Source: Candidatus Woesearchaeota archaeon
Lineage (GTDB): Archaea > Nanobdellota > Nanobdellia > Woesearchaeales > JACPBV01
Length of the DNA stretch: 33,077 nucleotides
Assembly (NCBI GenBank): GCA_019322475.1
Contig: JAHWIN010000006.1
Span: 1 to 33,077, forward strand
Direction of reading: 5' to 3'
The position numbers and the translations under genes were made by a program. Below are positions 7,874-15,941 of this stretch, piece after piece (the stretch's first letter is position 1; the number at the start of each line of letters is the position of its first letter). The notes under the pieces were generated by a model. It saw only the letters and a program-made list of their open reading frames with translations, was not told where the DNA came from and did not search any database.

Positions 7874-7990
7874 TTGAAGAAGATAGAGAGATATGGTGTC
7901 GAAACGAGCATCGATCTAGGGCAATTGAAAGAGGTAAAGGAGCTGGTTTTGAAAGTTCAAAGAGAAACTATAAGGATATTGGCTGAATGA
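7874..7990 (+). pseudogene. Possible gene remnant or small coding frame after rnhB
   Basis: An open frame of 38 codons from a TTG at 7874 to TGA at 7990 encodes an amphipathic, charged peptide (KKIERYGVETSIDLGQLKEV, then KELVLKVQRETIRILAE). The Leu/Val/Ile spacing looks like real helices rather than chance, but there is no ATG and no clear SD site. The frame also runs back into the end of rnhB, so it may be the tail of a lost gene. I do not recognise it. Confidence 0.25.
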
Positions 7991-8160
7991 AAGCAGATGA
8001 TGCCAAAAAGCAGCATCATAAAGCCATATGGCCCCTATCAGGATTGATTTAAGAAGGGTTTCGGGATTGATATCATGTTAGAGGATTAAGCCGCTAAAAC
8101 AAAATCTTTATTAAGATAATGCAAAAATCTAGATTACAACAGCATAAAAAGGTGGTCTAA
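7991..8160. other. Intergenic region before smc
   Basis: No gene seen. AAAATCTTTATTAAGAT at 8101-8117 is the best candidate TATA region for smc. GGTGG at 8151-8155 is a good SD match, placed 5 nt before the GTC at 8161. Confidence 0.35.
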
Positions 8161-8178
8161 GTCACAAGGATAAACAAG

Positions 8179-11100
8179 ATGGTCATGCGCGGCTTCAAGA
8201 GCTTCGCAAAGCACACAGAGATGAATTTCGGGCCTGACTTCAACTGCGTTCTCGGCCCGAATGGCTCAGGCAAGAGCAATGTCCTTGACAGCCTGTGCTT
8301 TGTCCTGGGAAAGTCTTCAGCGAAATCCATGCGGGCAGAAAAATCATCCAACCTCATCTACAACGGAGGGAAGTCAAAAAGGCCTGCAAAAGAAGGAGAG
8401 GTTTCTATCTACTTTGACAATTCAGGAAAAAGGTTCCCTACAGAAGACCCTGAGGTCAAGATAACGAGGATAGTGCGGCATAACGGCCAGTCTATCTACA
8501 GGATAAACGACAAGACCAGGACGAGGCAGGAGATAATAGACCTTTTGAGCCTCGCTAAGATAGACCCTGACGGCTATAACATAATCCTGCAGGGAGACAT
8601 AACTAAATTCGTGGAGATGCACCCTTCTGAGAGGAGGCAGCTTATAGAGGAGATATCAGGAATATCGATCTATGAGGAGAAGAAGCAGAAAGCGCTTAGC
8701 CAGCTTGAGAAGGTTGAAGAGCGCCTGAAAGAGGCGGAGATAGTCCTTGCAGAGAGAAAGACCTACCTTAAGGAGCTGAAAAAAGACCATGACCAGGCCA
8801 TGAAGTTCAAGGATATGGGGGATAAGATATCCCAGAGCAAGGCATCTTTGCTGAAGATCCAGATCGGCAAGAAGGAAAAATCTAAGTCAGAGCTGCAGTC
8901 CGGCCTTGAGAAGGCAAAGGGCGAGCTGGACAGGATAAACGAGAAGATAGAAAGCCTGAAGAAAAAGAACACAGAGAACAAGCAGGAGATAGACAATATC
9001 TCTAAGGAGATAGAAGAGAAAGGGGAAGTGGAGCAGGTAAGCCTGAACAGGGAGATAGAATCATTGAAGATAGACCTTACGAAGAAAGGGTCAAGGTCAG
9101 ACACCATCGATGCCGAGCTTCAGAAGATAGGAAAACGCAAGATAGACCTTAACAATTCTCTAAAGGAAGCTGAAGAGAAGGTAGGGCAGCTGGACCAGGA
9201 AAAGGAAGAGGCAGAGAAAAAGAAGCAGGAGGCAGAGAAGCAGAAAGAGGAGCTGACAAAAAGGATAAGCGTATTCAGGGACAAGAACAAGCTTGAGGAG
9301 CTGGCCGGCGTAGAAAAAAGCATCGAGGAGATAGACAGGAAAGCTGAGGAGCTGCAGAAAGAGATAAACGGGCTTAGGGAGAAGCAGCACAGCCTGATAA
9401 GGCAGAAAGACCTTCTGGAGCACCAGATAAACACCCTTGACAGCCAGATAAAGAAGGTTGAAGAGGTTGAAAAAGAGCATAAGAAAGAGATAGATTCCCT
9501 GAAGTCAAAAAAAGAGGAATTCAGAAAAACCACTCTTGATCTTAATAAGTCCCTTAACGAGGATTCTTCCCTTGCATTGCAGATAGGCTCTAAGAGGGAT
9601 AACCTTTCCAGATCAAGGGAAGAGCTGGCAAAGCTGCAGGCAAGGCATACTTCTATAAATGAAACCACAAAGTCAGATGCAGCGATAAAAACAATACTTG
9701 AAATGAGCTCTCCCGGCGTTTACGGCACAATATCAAACCTGGGGGAAGTAGATTCAGAATACTCCTTAGCTTTAGAGATAGCTGCAGGGCCGAGATTAAA
9801 GAGCATAGTCGTTGAGAACGAGAAGATAGCTGCAGAGCAGATAAAATACCTTAAGAAGAACAAGATGGGCATAGCCACATTTATACCTTTAAATAAGATC
9901 AGGGCTAGGCCTGTTTCAGAGGATGCAGAAAGGGCCTCAAAAGCTAAAGGGTCTTACGGCTTTGCTATAGACCTAGTAAGCTTTGACCCTAAGTTCAAGA
10001 AGGCGTTCCAGTACATATTCTCAAATACCCTGGTCGTAGAGAGCATAGATACAGCCAGGAGACTGGGGATAGGAAAGACGAAGATGGTAACCCTGGACGG
10101 GGATATGGCTGAGGTTTCAGGGGTTATGCATGGAGGCTACAGGAAAAAGAGGCAGGGCCTTGGGTTTACAGAGAAGAGGGTTACAGAAGGCATGCAGAAA
10201 TGCGAAGCTAATGTCCAGGAGATGGAAACTGCCCTTGAAACATTGGAAAAAAGGAGAAGGGAAAACGAGGAGAAGATAACAAGCCTGAGGGAAGCGAAAG
10301 CCACTCTTGAAGCAGACATCCTGAAGGTTGAAAAGACGCTTCATCTTGATCCTGCTGACATGGAGATATCAAGGACAAAGAAGCAGGAGCTTACAGAAGG
10401 GTCAAAAGCCCTGCAGAAGCAGATAGACCAGGTCTTGGGAGAGATATCTAAGCATAACAGCGAACTGGCGGCCAACAGGATAGAGAAGCAAAAGCTGAAA
10501 AGCAAGACTGCACAGCTGAGGAACCCTGAGCTGCTGGCAGAGCTTGCAGCATTTGAGGAAAGAAGGAACCAGATAAACGAGGACATAACCCGGTTCAGCG
10601 GCGACATAAAAAATATCGGCCTTCAGGTAAGCACCATATACATGAAGGAACAGGAGAAGGTGCAGCAGATCCTTAAGCAGATAGAAAAGGAAGAGGATGA
10701 GTTCAGGACAGAGTCAGAATACCTCCAGAAAGAGACCAAGGAAAAGGAGGGGGAGCTTAAGAAAAAAGAGGCTGCAGCAAAGGAATTCCATTCTAAGTTC
10801 AGGGCATTATTTGACAAAAGGTCCAAGATAGGGGAAGAGATAAGCAAAAATGAGAATGCCATATCCAGCAGGATAGACGAAAGCAGGAAGGTTGAGATAA
10901 GGCAGAACACCCTTACATTGAAGCATGCAGAGGCAGCATCAGAGCTTGCAGGCCTGCAGCAGGAATTCCAGCAGTATGAAGGTGTCCAGATCCTGCAGAA
11001 CAAGACCGAAGAGCAGTTCAAGTATGAGATAACAAAATTCGAGAAGATGAAGTCAGAGATAGGGACAGTAAACATGAGGGCCCTGGAGATATACGACAAT

Positions 11101-11649
11101 GTAGAGAAGGAATATGGTGTCCTGCAGGAAAAGAAAGCCACCCTGGCAGGGGAAAAAGAAGACGTCCTTAAGATGATGGAGGAGATAGAAGAGAAGAAGA
11201 AAGGCCTTTTCATGAAAAATTTTGACATAATCAACAATAACTTCAAGAACATATTTTCCCAACTGACTACTAAAGGGGAAGCCACATTAGACCTTGAGAA
11301 CAAGGAGAATCCTTTCGAAGGAGGCCTTGGCGTAAAGGTAAGGCTTACAGGCCAGAAGTTCATGGACATAAGGTCCCTGTCAGGAGGGGAAAAGACATTG
11401 ACTGCTTTGGCTTTTATATTCTCGATACAGGAGCATGACCCTGCATCTTTCTATGTCTTTGACGAAGTGGATGCTGCGCTGGACAAGAGGAACTCTGAAA
11501 AGCTCTCTAAGCTTGTTGCAAAATACGCTGAGAAAGCCCAGTACCTGATAATATCCCATAATGACGGGATAATAACCTCTGCTTCCAACTTATATGGTGT
11601 CTCTATGGACGAGAACGGGATATCAAAGGTTATAAGCCTGAAGGTTTAG
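8179..11649 (+). CDS. smc: Chromosome segregation ATPase SMC
   Basis: SMC is the structural ATPase of archaeal condensin. It dimerises through a hinge and loops DNA. From the ATG at 8179 it has 1156 aa. Walker A GPNGSGKSN is at residues 26-34. Long coiled coils run about 155-505 and 660-1000. The hinge lies at about 510-655, starting SSPGVYGTISNLGEV. The ABC signature LSGGEK is near 1067-1072, and Walker B FYVFDEVDAALD is near 1091-1102. The frame stays open to a stop at 8158. The six codons VTRINK before the first ATG look like the normal SMC N-terminus, with GTC (8161) where ATG or GTG is expected and an SD site 5 nt upstream. The true start may therefore be 8161. No ScpA or ScpB gene is seen in this window. 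Confidence 0.95.
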   Translation: MVMRGFKSFAKHTEMNFGPDFNCVLGPNGSGKSNVLDSLCFVLGKSSAKSMRAEKSSNLIYNGGKSKRPAKEGEVSIYFDNSGKRFPTEDPEVKITRIVRHNGQSIYRINDKTRTRQEIIDLLSLAKIDPDGYNIILQGDITKFVEMHPSERRQLIEEISGISIYEEKKQKALSQLEKVEERLKEAEIVLAERKTYLKELKKDHDQAMKFKDMGDKISQSKASLLKIQIGKKEKSKSELQSGLEKAKGELDRINEKIESLKKKNTENKQEIDNISKEIEEKGEVEQVSLNREIESLKIDLTKKGSRSDTIDAELQKIGKRKIDLNNSLKEAEEKVGQLDQEKEEAEKKKQEAEKQKEELTKRISVFRDKNKLEELAGVEKSIEEIDRKAEELQKEINGLREKQHSLIRQKDLLEHQINTLDSQIKKVEEVEKEHKKEIDSLKSKKEEFRKTTLDLNKSLNEDSSLALQIGSKRDNLSRSREELAKLQARHTSINETTKSDAAIKTILEMSSPGVYGTISNLGEVDSEYSLALEIAAGPRLKSIVVENEKIAAEQIKYLKKNKMGIATFIPLNKIRARPVSEDAERASKAKGSYGFAIDLVSFDPKFKKAFQYIFSNTLVVESIDTARRLGIGKTKMVTLDGDMAEVSGVMHGGYRKKRQGLGFTEKRVTEGMQKCEANVQEMETALETLEKRRRENEEKITSLREAKATLEADILKVEKTLHLDPADMEISRTKKQELTEGSKALQKQIDQVLGEISKHNSELAANRIEKQKLKSKTAQLRNPELLAELAAFEERRNQINEDITRFSGDIKNIGLQVSTIYMKEQEKVQQILKQIEKEEDEFRTESEYLQKETKEKEGELKKKEAAAKEFHSKFRALFDKRSKIGEEISKNENAISSRIDESRKVEIRQNTLTLKHAEAASELAGLQQEFQQYEGVQILQNKTEEQFKYEITKFEKMKSEIGTVNMRALEIYDNVEKEYGVLQEKKATLAGEKEDVLKMMEEIEEKKKGLFMKNFDIINNNFKNIFSQLTTKGEATLDLENKENPFEGGLGVKVRLTGQKFMDIRSLSGGEKTLTALAFIFSIQEHDPASFYVFDEVDAALDKRNSEKLSKLVAKYAEKAQYLIISHNDGIITSASNLYGVSMDENGISKVISLKV

Positions 11650-11674
11650 GGCTTGAAGCAGGCAAGATCATCGG

Positions 11675-12181
11675 TCAGTAGATTATCTTCTTTGTCTCCT
11701 CGATTGACGTTTTACAAAGCTCTTTCAGCTCTTTTAAAGAATCATCTTCAACTACAGTTTCGGTTCCATACTGAAAGTTTTCACGAAGCGCTATTGCGCT
11801 TCCTGCGTGCCTTTCTTCATGGTCAGAAGCTTTTAGAGCTTCTATCAGGCCGCCGCTTAATTCAATCTTATTTTGTTCTTTAAGATGTTCGATTAAAGCA
11901 ATAGTACATTCCTGATTCCTGGATTCATAGCCAAACTTTCTTATTATTGCCAAAAAACAATGATATATCGTGTAGAACACAGCGCTTACAGACCAGTCAG
12001 CAAAGCCAGTTTTCTGGAAAGACAATACAGCCTTGAAATTGTGCTCTGCTTTTTTAAGGTGGTTCTTAGCCTCTTCGATATCAGGTTTGAGCTCTACTAG
12101 CCCCCTATGCATCTTGCCCTCGCTGATCTCCTTTTTTGCCTTGTTTAGGCACCATTTCAACTTATTCCCTGTTCGAGACAT
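11675..12181 (-). CDS. HEPN-domain protein, probable toxin of an MNT/HEPN pair
   Basis: A 168-residue helical protein. The region from about residue 40 (KKAEHNFKAV) to 168 matches the HEPN pattern: KTGFADWSVSAVFYTIYHCFLAII, then RNQECTIALIEHL, and the late segment ALRENFQYGTE. HEPN toxins are usually RNases that cut tRNA or mRNA. The classic R-x4-H-x-Y motif is not seen here, so RNase activity is uncertain. The gene overlaps the upstream nucleotidyltransferase gene by 20 bp, which fits the toxin-antitoxin layout where the MNT partner neutralises the HEPN protein. It is convergent with smc, with 25 bp between them. Confidence 0.75.
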   Translation of the reverse strand: MSRTGNKLKWCLNKAKKEISEGKMHRGLVELKPDIEEAKNHLKKAEHNFKAVLSFQKTGFADWSVSAVFYTIYHCFLAIIRKFGYESRNQECTIALIEHLKEQNKIELSGGLIEALKASDHEERHAGSAIALRENFQYGTETVVEDDSLKELKELCKTSIEETKKIIY

Positions 12182-12755
12182 TCTTGATTACCTCCAATAA
12201 GCTCTCGAATCCATGGAGTATCACCCCTTCTTTTAGGGCGTTAAGGATCACCTTATCTTTTTTTCTTATATTATCCCTTAGATCCCCCATCGTCTGCTTG
12301 ACAGGGTGGATCCTCCTTGTAAGGACCTCATTTTTCTCTTTGATGATTGAGTTGATCTTGCTGTTGTTCTTGATGTCAAAGACCAGCAATATGTCAATAT
12401 CATTTGCTTTATCCTTATTTTTTATTATAGAACCGAACAATACTGCAATCTTTACATGATCAAATAGCTCTTCAAATTCATCAACCCACCTTTGATAAGC
12501 TCTTGACTGCTCCATCAGCAATATTTCAGCATTTTTTCTTGCATACTCATCCTTTAGGTCAACAGCATAAAACCGGGCTTTTCCCAGAGTCCTGCCCTTT
12601 ACAAGCCCCTCATTCTCAAGCCCCTTAAGAGCTTTAAAGGTTCCAACCCTTGTTACACCCAGTTCCTTGGCAAGGCTGCTCGGGTTGTAGTCTGCGGTAA
12701 AATCCTTTACAAGCATTATCATTGCTTCTTTTTCAACCTTGGTTTTAGCAGTCAT
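12162..12755 (-). CDS. Nucleotidyltransferase (MNT) with N-terminal winged helix, probable antitoxin
   Basis: A 197-residue protein. Residues about 8-70 form a winged helix-turn-helix (NPSSLAKELGVTRVGTFKALKGLENEGLV, then a basic wing). Residues about 95-165 form a minimal nucleotidyltransferase with the motif VLFGS followed by NDIDILLVF, giving the GS...DxD active site. The usual Arg-Gly after GS is replaced by IIKNKDKA. In type VII systems MNT proteins add AMP to the HEPN toxin. The winged helix could bind the phased repeats just upstream and repress its own operon; this is inference. The TATA box is at 12800-12808 on the minus strand. Confidence 0.82.
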   Translation of the reverse strand: MTAKTKVEKEAMIMLVKDFTADYNPSSLAKELGVTRVGTFKALKGLENEGLVKGRTLGKARFYAVDLKDEYARKNAEILLMEQSRAYQRWVDEFEELFDHVKIAVLFGSIIKNKDKANDIDILLVFDIKNNSKINSIIKEKNEVLTRRIHPVKQTMGDLRDNIRKKDKVILNALKEGVILHGFESLLEVIKNVSNRE

Positions 12756-12762
12756 TTTTAAT

Positions 12763-12800
12763 GTTAACCATCAGTTAACATATGTTAACATATAGTTACT
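12763..12800 (-). promoter_or_regulatory. Phased GTTAAC operator repeats upstream of the MNT/HEPN operon
   Basis: GTTAAC occurs at 12763-12768, 12774-12779 and 12784-12789, with a partial copy GTTACT at 12795-12800. Steps are 11, 10 and 11 bp, so all copies face the same side of the helix. They sit between the TATA box and the ATG, where a bound protein would block transcription. The winged-helix MNT protein is the obvious candidate binder. Confidence 0.6.
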
Positions 12801-12947
12801 ATATAAATCTTTCGTTTTATTGGGCAGGAATCCGATGTCAGTTTCAATCGGAAGAAAGGCTAAAGGAGCAAAAGAAACACCCGCGTAACAAAAAATTTAT
12901 ATAATCTGGATGCTTCTAAACCATAAATAAGCATGGAGGTGTTGTAT

Positions 12948-13553
12948 ATGAAAAAAGCTTTAGCAGTTATGTCGTTAATGCTTGTAGTTCTAGCTATGGG
13001 CGTCGCGGCAGAAAAACCAGAAAAATTAGAGTGTACAACGATACAGGATGGTGTTCTCATGTATGGGCAATCAGTATACGGTTATGATATTGATTTTATC
13101 CCTACGGGCTACATCAGAGATGGCAGCGCATATGATGGATACAACTATCAGGCACATATGTACAACGGCGACTATTTTGGAGACGGCAGCAGACTAATGA
13201 TGAAATGGAGTGACAGTTGGCTGAGCAACAAGGATTGTGATGGAGACGATGTTCTTGACAGGCATCTTGGGTTCGAAACTTACATCGGATCAGGTGCATG
13301 GCTGACAAACCACTGGTTCAACGAGTATGTGGCTGATGATGTAACTTGCTACCAGGAAGAATTCATCAAAATCGTAGCAGTCCCGGAAGACGCAGCCAAT
13401 GTTGACGGGTTCTGGTATGATGCAGATGGTGTGCAGATCGGCGAGTCTATCTGGGGCCAGTTCGCAATTATCCAGTATAACTGGTATGATTCATGCGATC
13501 CGGAAGGAAGCTACACGATGCATGAAGCGATGCCCGGTTTAGGAAACTGGTGA
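12948..13553 (+). CDS. Secreted protein of unknown function
   Basis: A 201-residue protein with a clear signal peptide: MKKALAVMSLMLVVLAMGVAA, with cleavage likely after AA near residue 21. The mature part is rich in Tyr, Trp, Gly and Asp, with DGSAYDGYNYQAHMYNG, KWSDSWLSNKDCDGDDVLDRH and WYDADGVQIG. DCDGDDVLDRH resembles a DxDxDG-type calcium loop. It has four Cys in the mature part, which could pair outside the cell. I recall similar uncharacterised secreted proteins in environmental archaea and bacteria. The ATG at 12948 follows an SD GGAGGTG by 5 nt; the ATG at 12933 overlaps that SD and is unlikely. A TATA box is at 12896-12903. A T-rich run at 13566-13580 may end transcription. Confidence 0.82.
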   Translation: MKKALAVMSLMLVVLAMGVAAEKPEKLECTTIQDGVLMYGQSVYGYDIDFIPTGYIRDGSAYDGYNYQAHMYNGDYFGDGSRLMMKWSDSWLSNKDCDGDDVLDRHLGFETYIGSGAWLTNHWFNEYVADDVTCYQEEFIKIVAVPEDAANVDGFWYDADGVQIGESIWGQFAIIQYNWYDSCDPEGSYTMHEAMPGLGNW

Positions 13554-13614
13554 GAACTTCTAAATATTTTTTTTCTTTTTGGATTTTGCATGGCGCATTC
13601 AATCAGAAGGATCA

Positions 13615-13718
13615 TGCGCCAGCCGGGATTCGAACCCGGATAAATGGCTTGGAAGGCCATTGTTTGCTAACCCTTTTGCTGGTGCAAAAAGAATTCATAG
13701 CCATTAGACCACCGGCGC
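13615..13718 (-). tRNA. tRNA-Gly (anticodon TCC) with about 32-nt intron
   Basis: On the minus strand the acceptor stem GCGCCGG (from 13718) pairs with CTGGCGC, followed by discriminator A at 13615. The T arm is CCGGG-TTCGAAT-CCCGG. The anticodon arm is ATGGC-CTTCCAA-GCCAT, giving anticodon TCC for Gly GGA codons. The locus is 104 nt, but a mature tRNA needs about 72. The extra 32 nt lie between the D arm (GTCTAATGGCTATGA) and the anticodon stem, not at the common 37/38 site. The exact splice points are not fixed. CCA is not encoded. A TATA box TTTATATAAA at 13741-13750 is 27 bp from the 5' end. Confidence 0.9.
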
Positions 13719-13780
13719 ATAGCATAAACAAATCTGATTTTTTATATAAATCTAACGATTTCAAAAGTTAAGAACATAGC

Positions 13781-15769
13781 TCAGATAAAAAGCGGCAGAA
13801 AGACCAGAGCCACTATGCTTATCAGCTTTATCAGTATGTTCAATGCCGGCCCGGCTGTGTCCTTGCATGGGTCCCCAACAGTATCTCCTACAACTGCAGC
13901 CTTGTGGGCAGCGCTTCCCTTGCCTCCGAAATTCCCTGCTTCAATATACTTCTTTGCATTATCCCATGCAGCCCCTGAATTTGCCATGAATATGGCCATA
14001 AGGAAGCCTGTAACTGTGGCTCCTGCCAGCAATCCCCCCAATGCATCTACTCCCAGGAACATGCCTACAAGTATAGGAGTTACAAGCGTTATCAGCGTAG
14101 GAAGGACCATCTGCTTCAGCGCAGCTCCTGTAACTATCGATATGCACTTGTTGGAGTCAGGCTTTGCTTTTCCCTTCATAAGCCCTTTTATGGTCTTGAA
14201 CTGCCTTCTTACCTCAATGACTACAGATTCTGCAGCACGGCCGACAGCTTTCATCGACATGGCTGAGAATATGAACGGAAGAAGGCCGCCTATGAACAGG
14301 CCGACTATGACTGGAGGGGTAGTGATATCTATTATCGTCGCCTTTCCTGTAAGCTGCGCAGATACCTGGGTGAAGGAGGCGAACAATGCCAGCGCTGTCA
14401 GGGCTGCTGACCCTATTGCAAACCCCTTTCCTATGGCTGCTGTCGTATTGCCGACTGCATCAAGGTCTTCGCACCTTTTCCTGATGCTGCCTCCAAGATT
14501 GGACATCTCTGCTATCCCTGCGGCATTATCCGCAACAGGACCGTAACAGTCAGTAGCCAATGTTATGCCCAGTGTGGAAAGCATGCCTACTGAAGCTATT
14601 GCAATGCCGTATAATCCTGAGAAATGGTAAGATGCTAATATTGCAGCGCATATGGTCACTACAGGGATCAATGTAGACATCATCCCTACAGACATGCCTT
14701 CTATAAGGTTTGTCCCTGCTCCTGTCTTTGCCGCTTCTGCAACACCCTGAGTAGGCTTTTTTGAGTCAGAGGTGAAATACTCTGTAGCCAGCCCGATTAT
14801 TATCCCTGCTATAAGCCCTGAAAGCATGGAATAGAAAACGTTCAGGCCCATGTAGCCGGATATGACATAGCCTATGGCTATAAATGAAAGGGCCGCCATG
14901 ATTATGGTAGCTGCCCAGATGCCCCTGTTCAGTGCATTCTGGGCCTTTCCTTTTTTTGCCTTTACAAATATGGTGCCGATGGCTGAGGATATTATGCCTA
15001 ATGCTGCCAATATCAAAGGAAGCACAACATAGCCATCCTGTATCTTTGTTGCAGCCAGTATTGTGGTTCCTATCACCATGGCAGCTATTATAGAATCAAC
15101 ATAGCTTTCAAAAAGGTCAGCGCCCATCCCTGCTATGTCCCCCACATTATCCCCTACATTGTCTGCTATGACAGCGGGGTTTCTTGGGTCATCCTCAGGT
15201 ATGCCTGCTTCGACCTTTCCTACAAGGTCAGCTCCCACATCAGCTGCCTTGGTGTATATACCTCCTCCGATCCTAGCGAAAAGCGCTATGCTTGAAGCCC
15301 CAAACCCGAAACCATAGATTATGTTTGGGTCTTTAAATATCATGAAAAGGGCCGTGACCCCTAATAGGCCTAAGCCGACTACTGTAAGCCCCATCACAGT
15401 CCCTGAAGAGAACGCTATTATAAGCCCTTCGTGCAATGAGCTTTTTGAGCCCTCTGCAGCCCTCGCATTCGCTTTGGTAGCTATCCTCATGCCCACGTTT
15501 CCAGCCAATGCAGAGAACACAGCTCCGAGGGCAAAGGCTATAGCTATGCTTTTTCCTATGAACATGAAAAGCGCAGCCATCACGATGATGCCGAATATCA
15601 CCAGGATTATATACTCCTTATTAAGAAATGTCATAGCGCCGTTATGGATAAGCTCAGAGAGCTCCTGCATCCTGCTGTTTCCAGGTGATTTTTTTACAAC
15701 CCTGAACGCCTGGAATCCTGCAAATGCTAATGACAGAACGCTTATTGCTAAAATCAGGTATAAGATCAT
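13781..15769 (-). CDS. hppA: Membrane-bound ion-translocating pyrophosphatase
   Basis: This integral membrane enzyme couples pyrophosphate hydrolysis to pumping of H+ or Na+. It has 662 aa from the ATG at 15769 and many hydrophobic helices. Catalytic loops are visible: GGGIYTKAADVGADLVGKVE, then the DNVGDNVGD repeat, and near the C-terminus VGDTVGDPCKDTAGP. The segment GNTTAAIGKG has Ala where K+-independent enzymes have Lys, which indicates the K+-dependent class, and many of these pump Na+. The pumped ion cannot be decided by eye. The ATG at 15769 follows GAGGGG; a GTG at 15784 would add five residues. The TATA box is near 15801-15810. Confidence 0.96.
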   Translation of the reverse strand: MILYLILAISVLSLAFAGFQAFRVVKKSPGNSRMQELSELIHNGAMTFLNKEYIILVIFGIIVMAALFMFIGKSIAIAFALGAVFSALAGNVGMRIATKANARAAEGSKSSLHEGLIIAFSSGTVMGLTVVGLGLLGVTALFMIFKDPNIIYGFGFGASSIALFARIGGGIYTKAADVGADLVGKVEAGIPEDDPRNPAVIADNVGDNVGDIAGMGADLFESYVDSIIAAMVIGTTILAATKIQDGYVVLPLILAALGIISSAIGTIFVKAKKGKAQNALNRGIWAATIIMAALSFIAIGYVISGYMGLNVFYSMLSGLIAGIIIGLATEYFTSDSKKPTQGVAEAAKTGAGTNLIEGMSVGMMSTLIPVVTICAAILASYHFSGLYGIAIASVGMLSTLGITLATDCYGPVADNAAGIAEMSNLGGSIRKRCEDLDAVGNTTAAIGKGFAIGSAALTALALFASFTQVSAQLTGKATIIDITTPPVIVGLFIGGLLPFIFSAMSMKAVGRAAESVVIEVRRQFKTIKGLMKGKAKPDSNKCISIVTGAALKQMVLPTLITLVTPILVGMFLGVDALGGLLAGATVTGFLMAIFMANSGAAWDNAKKYIEAGNFGGKGSAAHKAAVVGDTVGDPCKDTAGPALNILIKLISIVALVFLPLFI

Positions 15770-15859
15770 GTTTCCCCTCAGCACAAGAAAATGGGGCAGA
15801 TATAAAAAACTTTCTGTGAAAAGGTGTAAAATGGGGGCATTAGGGGGGTATTTTCTAAG

Positions 15860-15895
15860 TTAAGGTAAGTTCTATCTTGCATTATTTTACCTTAA
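15860..15895. terminator. Hairpin between hppA and the downstream-ending operon
   Basis: TTAAGGTAA (15860-15868) pairs with TTACCTTAA (15887-15895), a 9-bp stem with an 18-nt loop. It lies just past the stop of the minus-strand gene 15942-16892 and could end that transcript or mark mRNA processing. Confidence 0.4.
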
Positions 15896-15941
15896 GTTTT
15901 TTATTGTTTCTTAGATTCAATAACTCAAACTGTTTTAGGTT

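Noticed and set aside
8101..8160. Separate small gene before smc
   Set aside because: Stops in all useful frames; sequence is better explained as promoter and SD region.
10623..11369. Long minus-strand open frame inside smc
   Set aside because: Ser/Phe-rich translation opposite a coiled-coil coding strand, a common artefact of Lys/Glu-rich genes on the other strand.
12835..12888. 17-codon frame MSVSIGRKAKGAKETPA between the MNT and secreted-protein genes
   Set aside because: Too short, no promoter at the right distance, no recognisable homologue.
13268..13283. TTCGAA as a possible second tRNA T-loop
   Set aside because: No flanking stem and it lies inside the secreted-protein coding frame.
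13550..13771. 73-aa plus-strand open frame
   Set aside because: It runs antisense across the tRNA-Gly gene; the tRNA explains the sequence.
13815..14546. Long plus-strand open frame inside hppA
   Set aside because: Antisense shadow of a well-supported pyrophosphatase; no SD or TATA.
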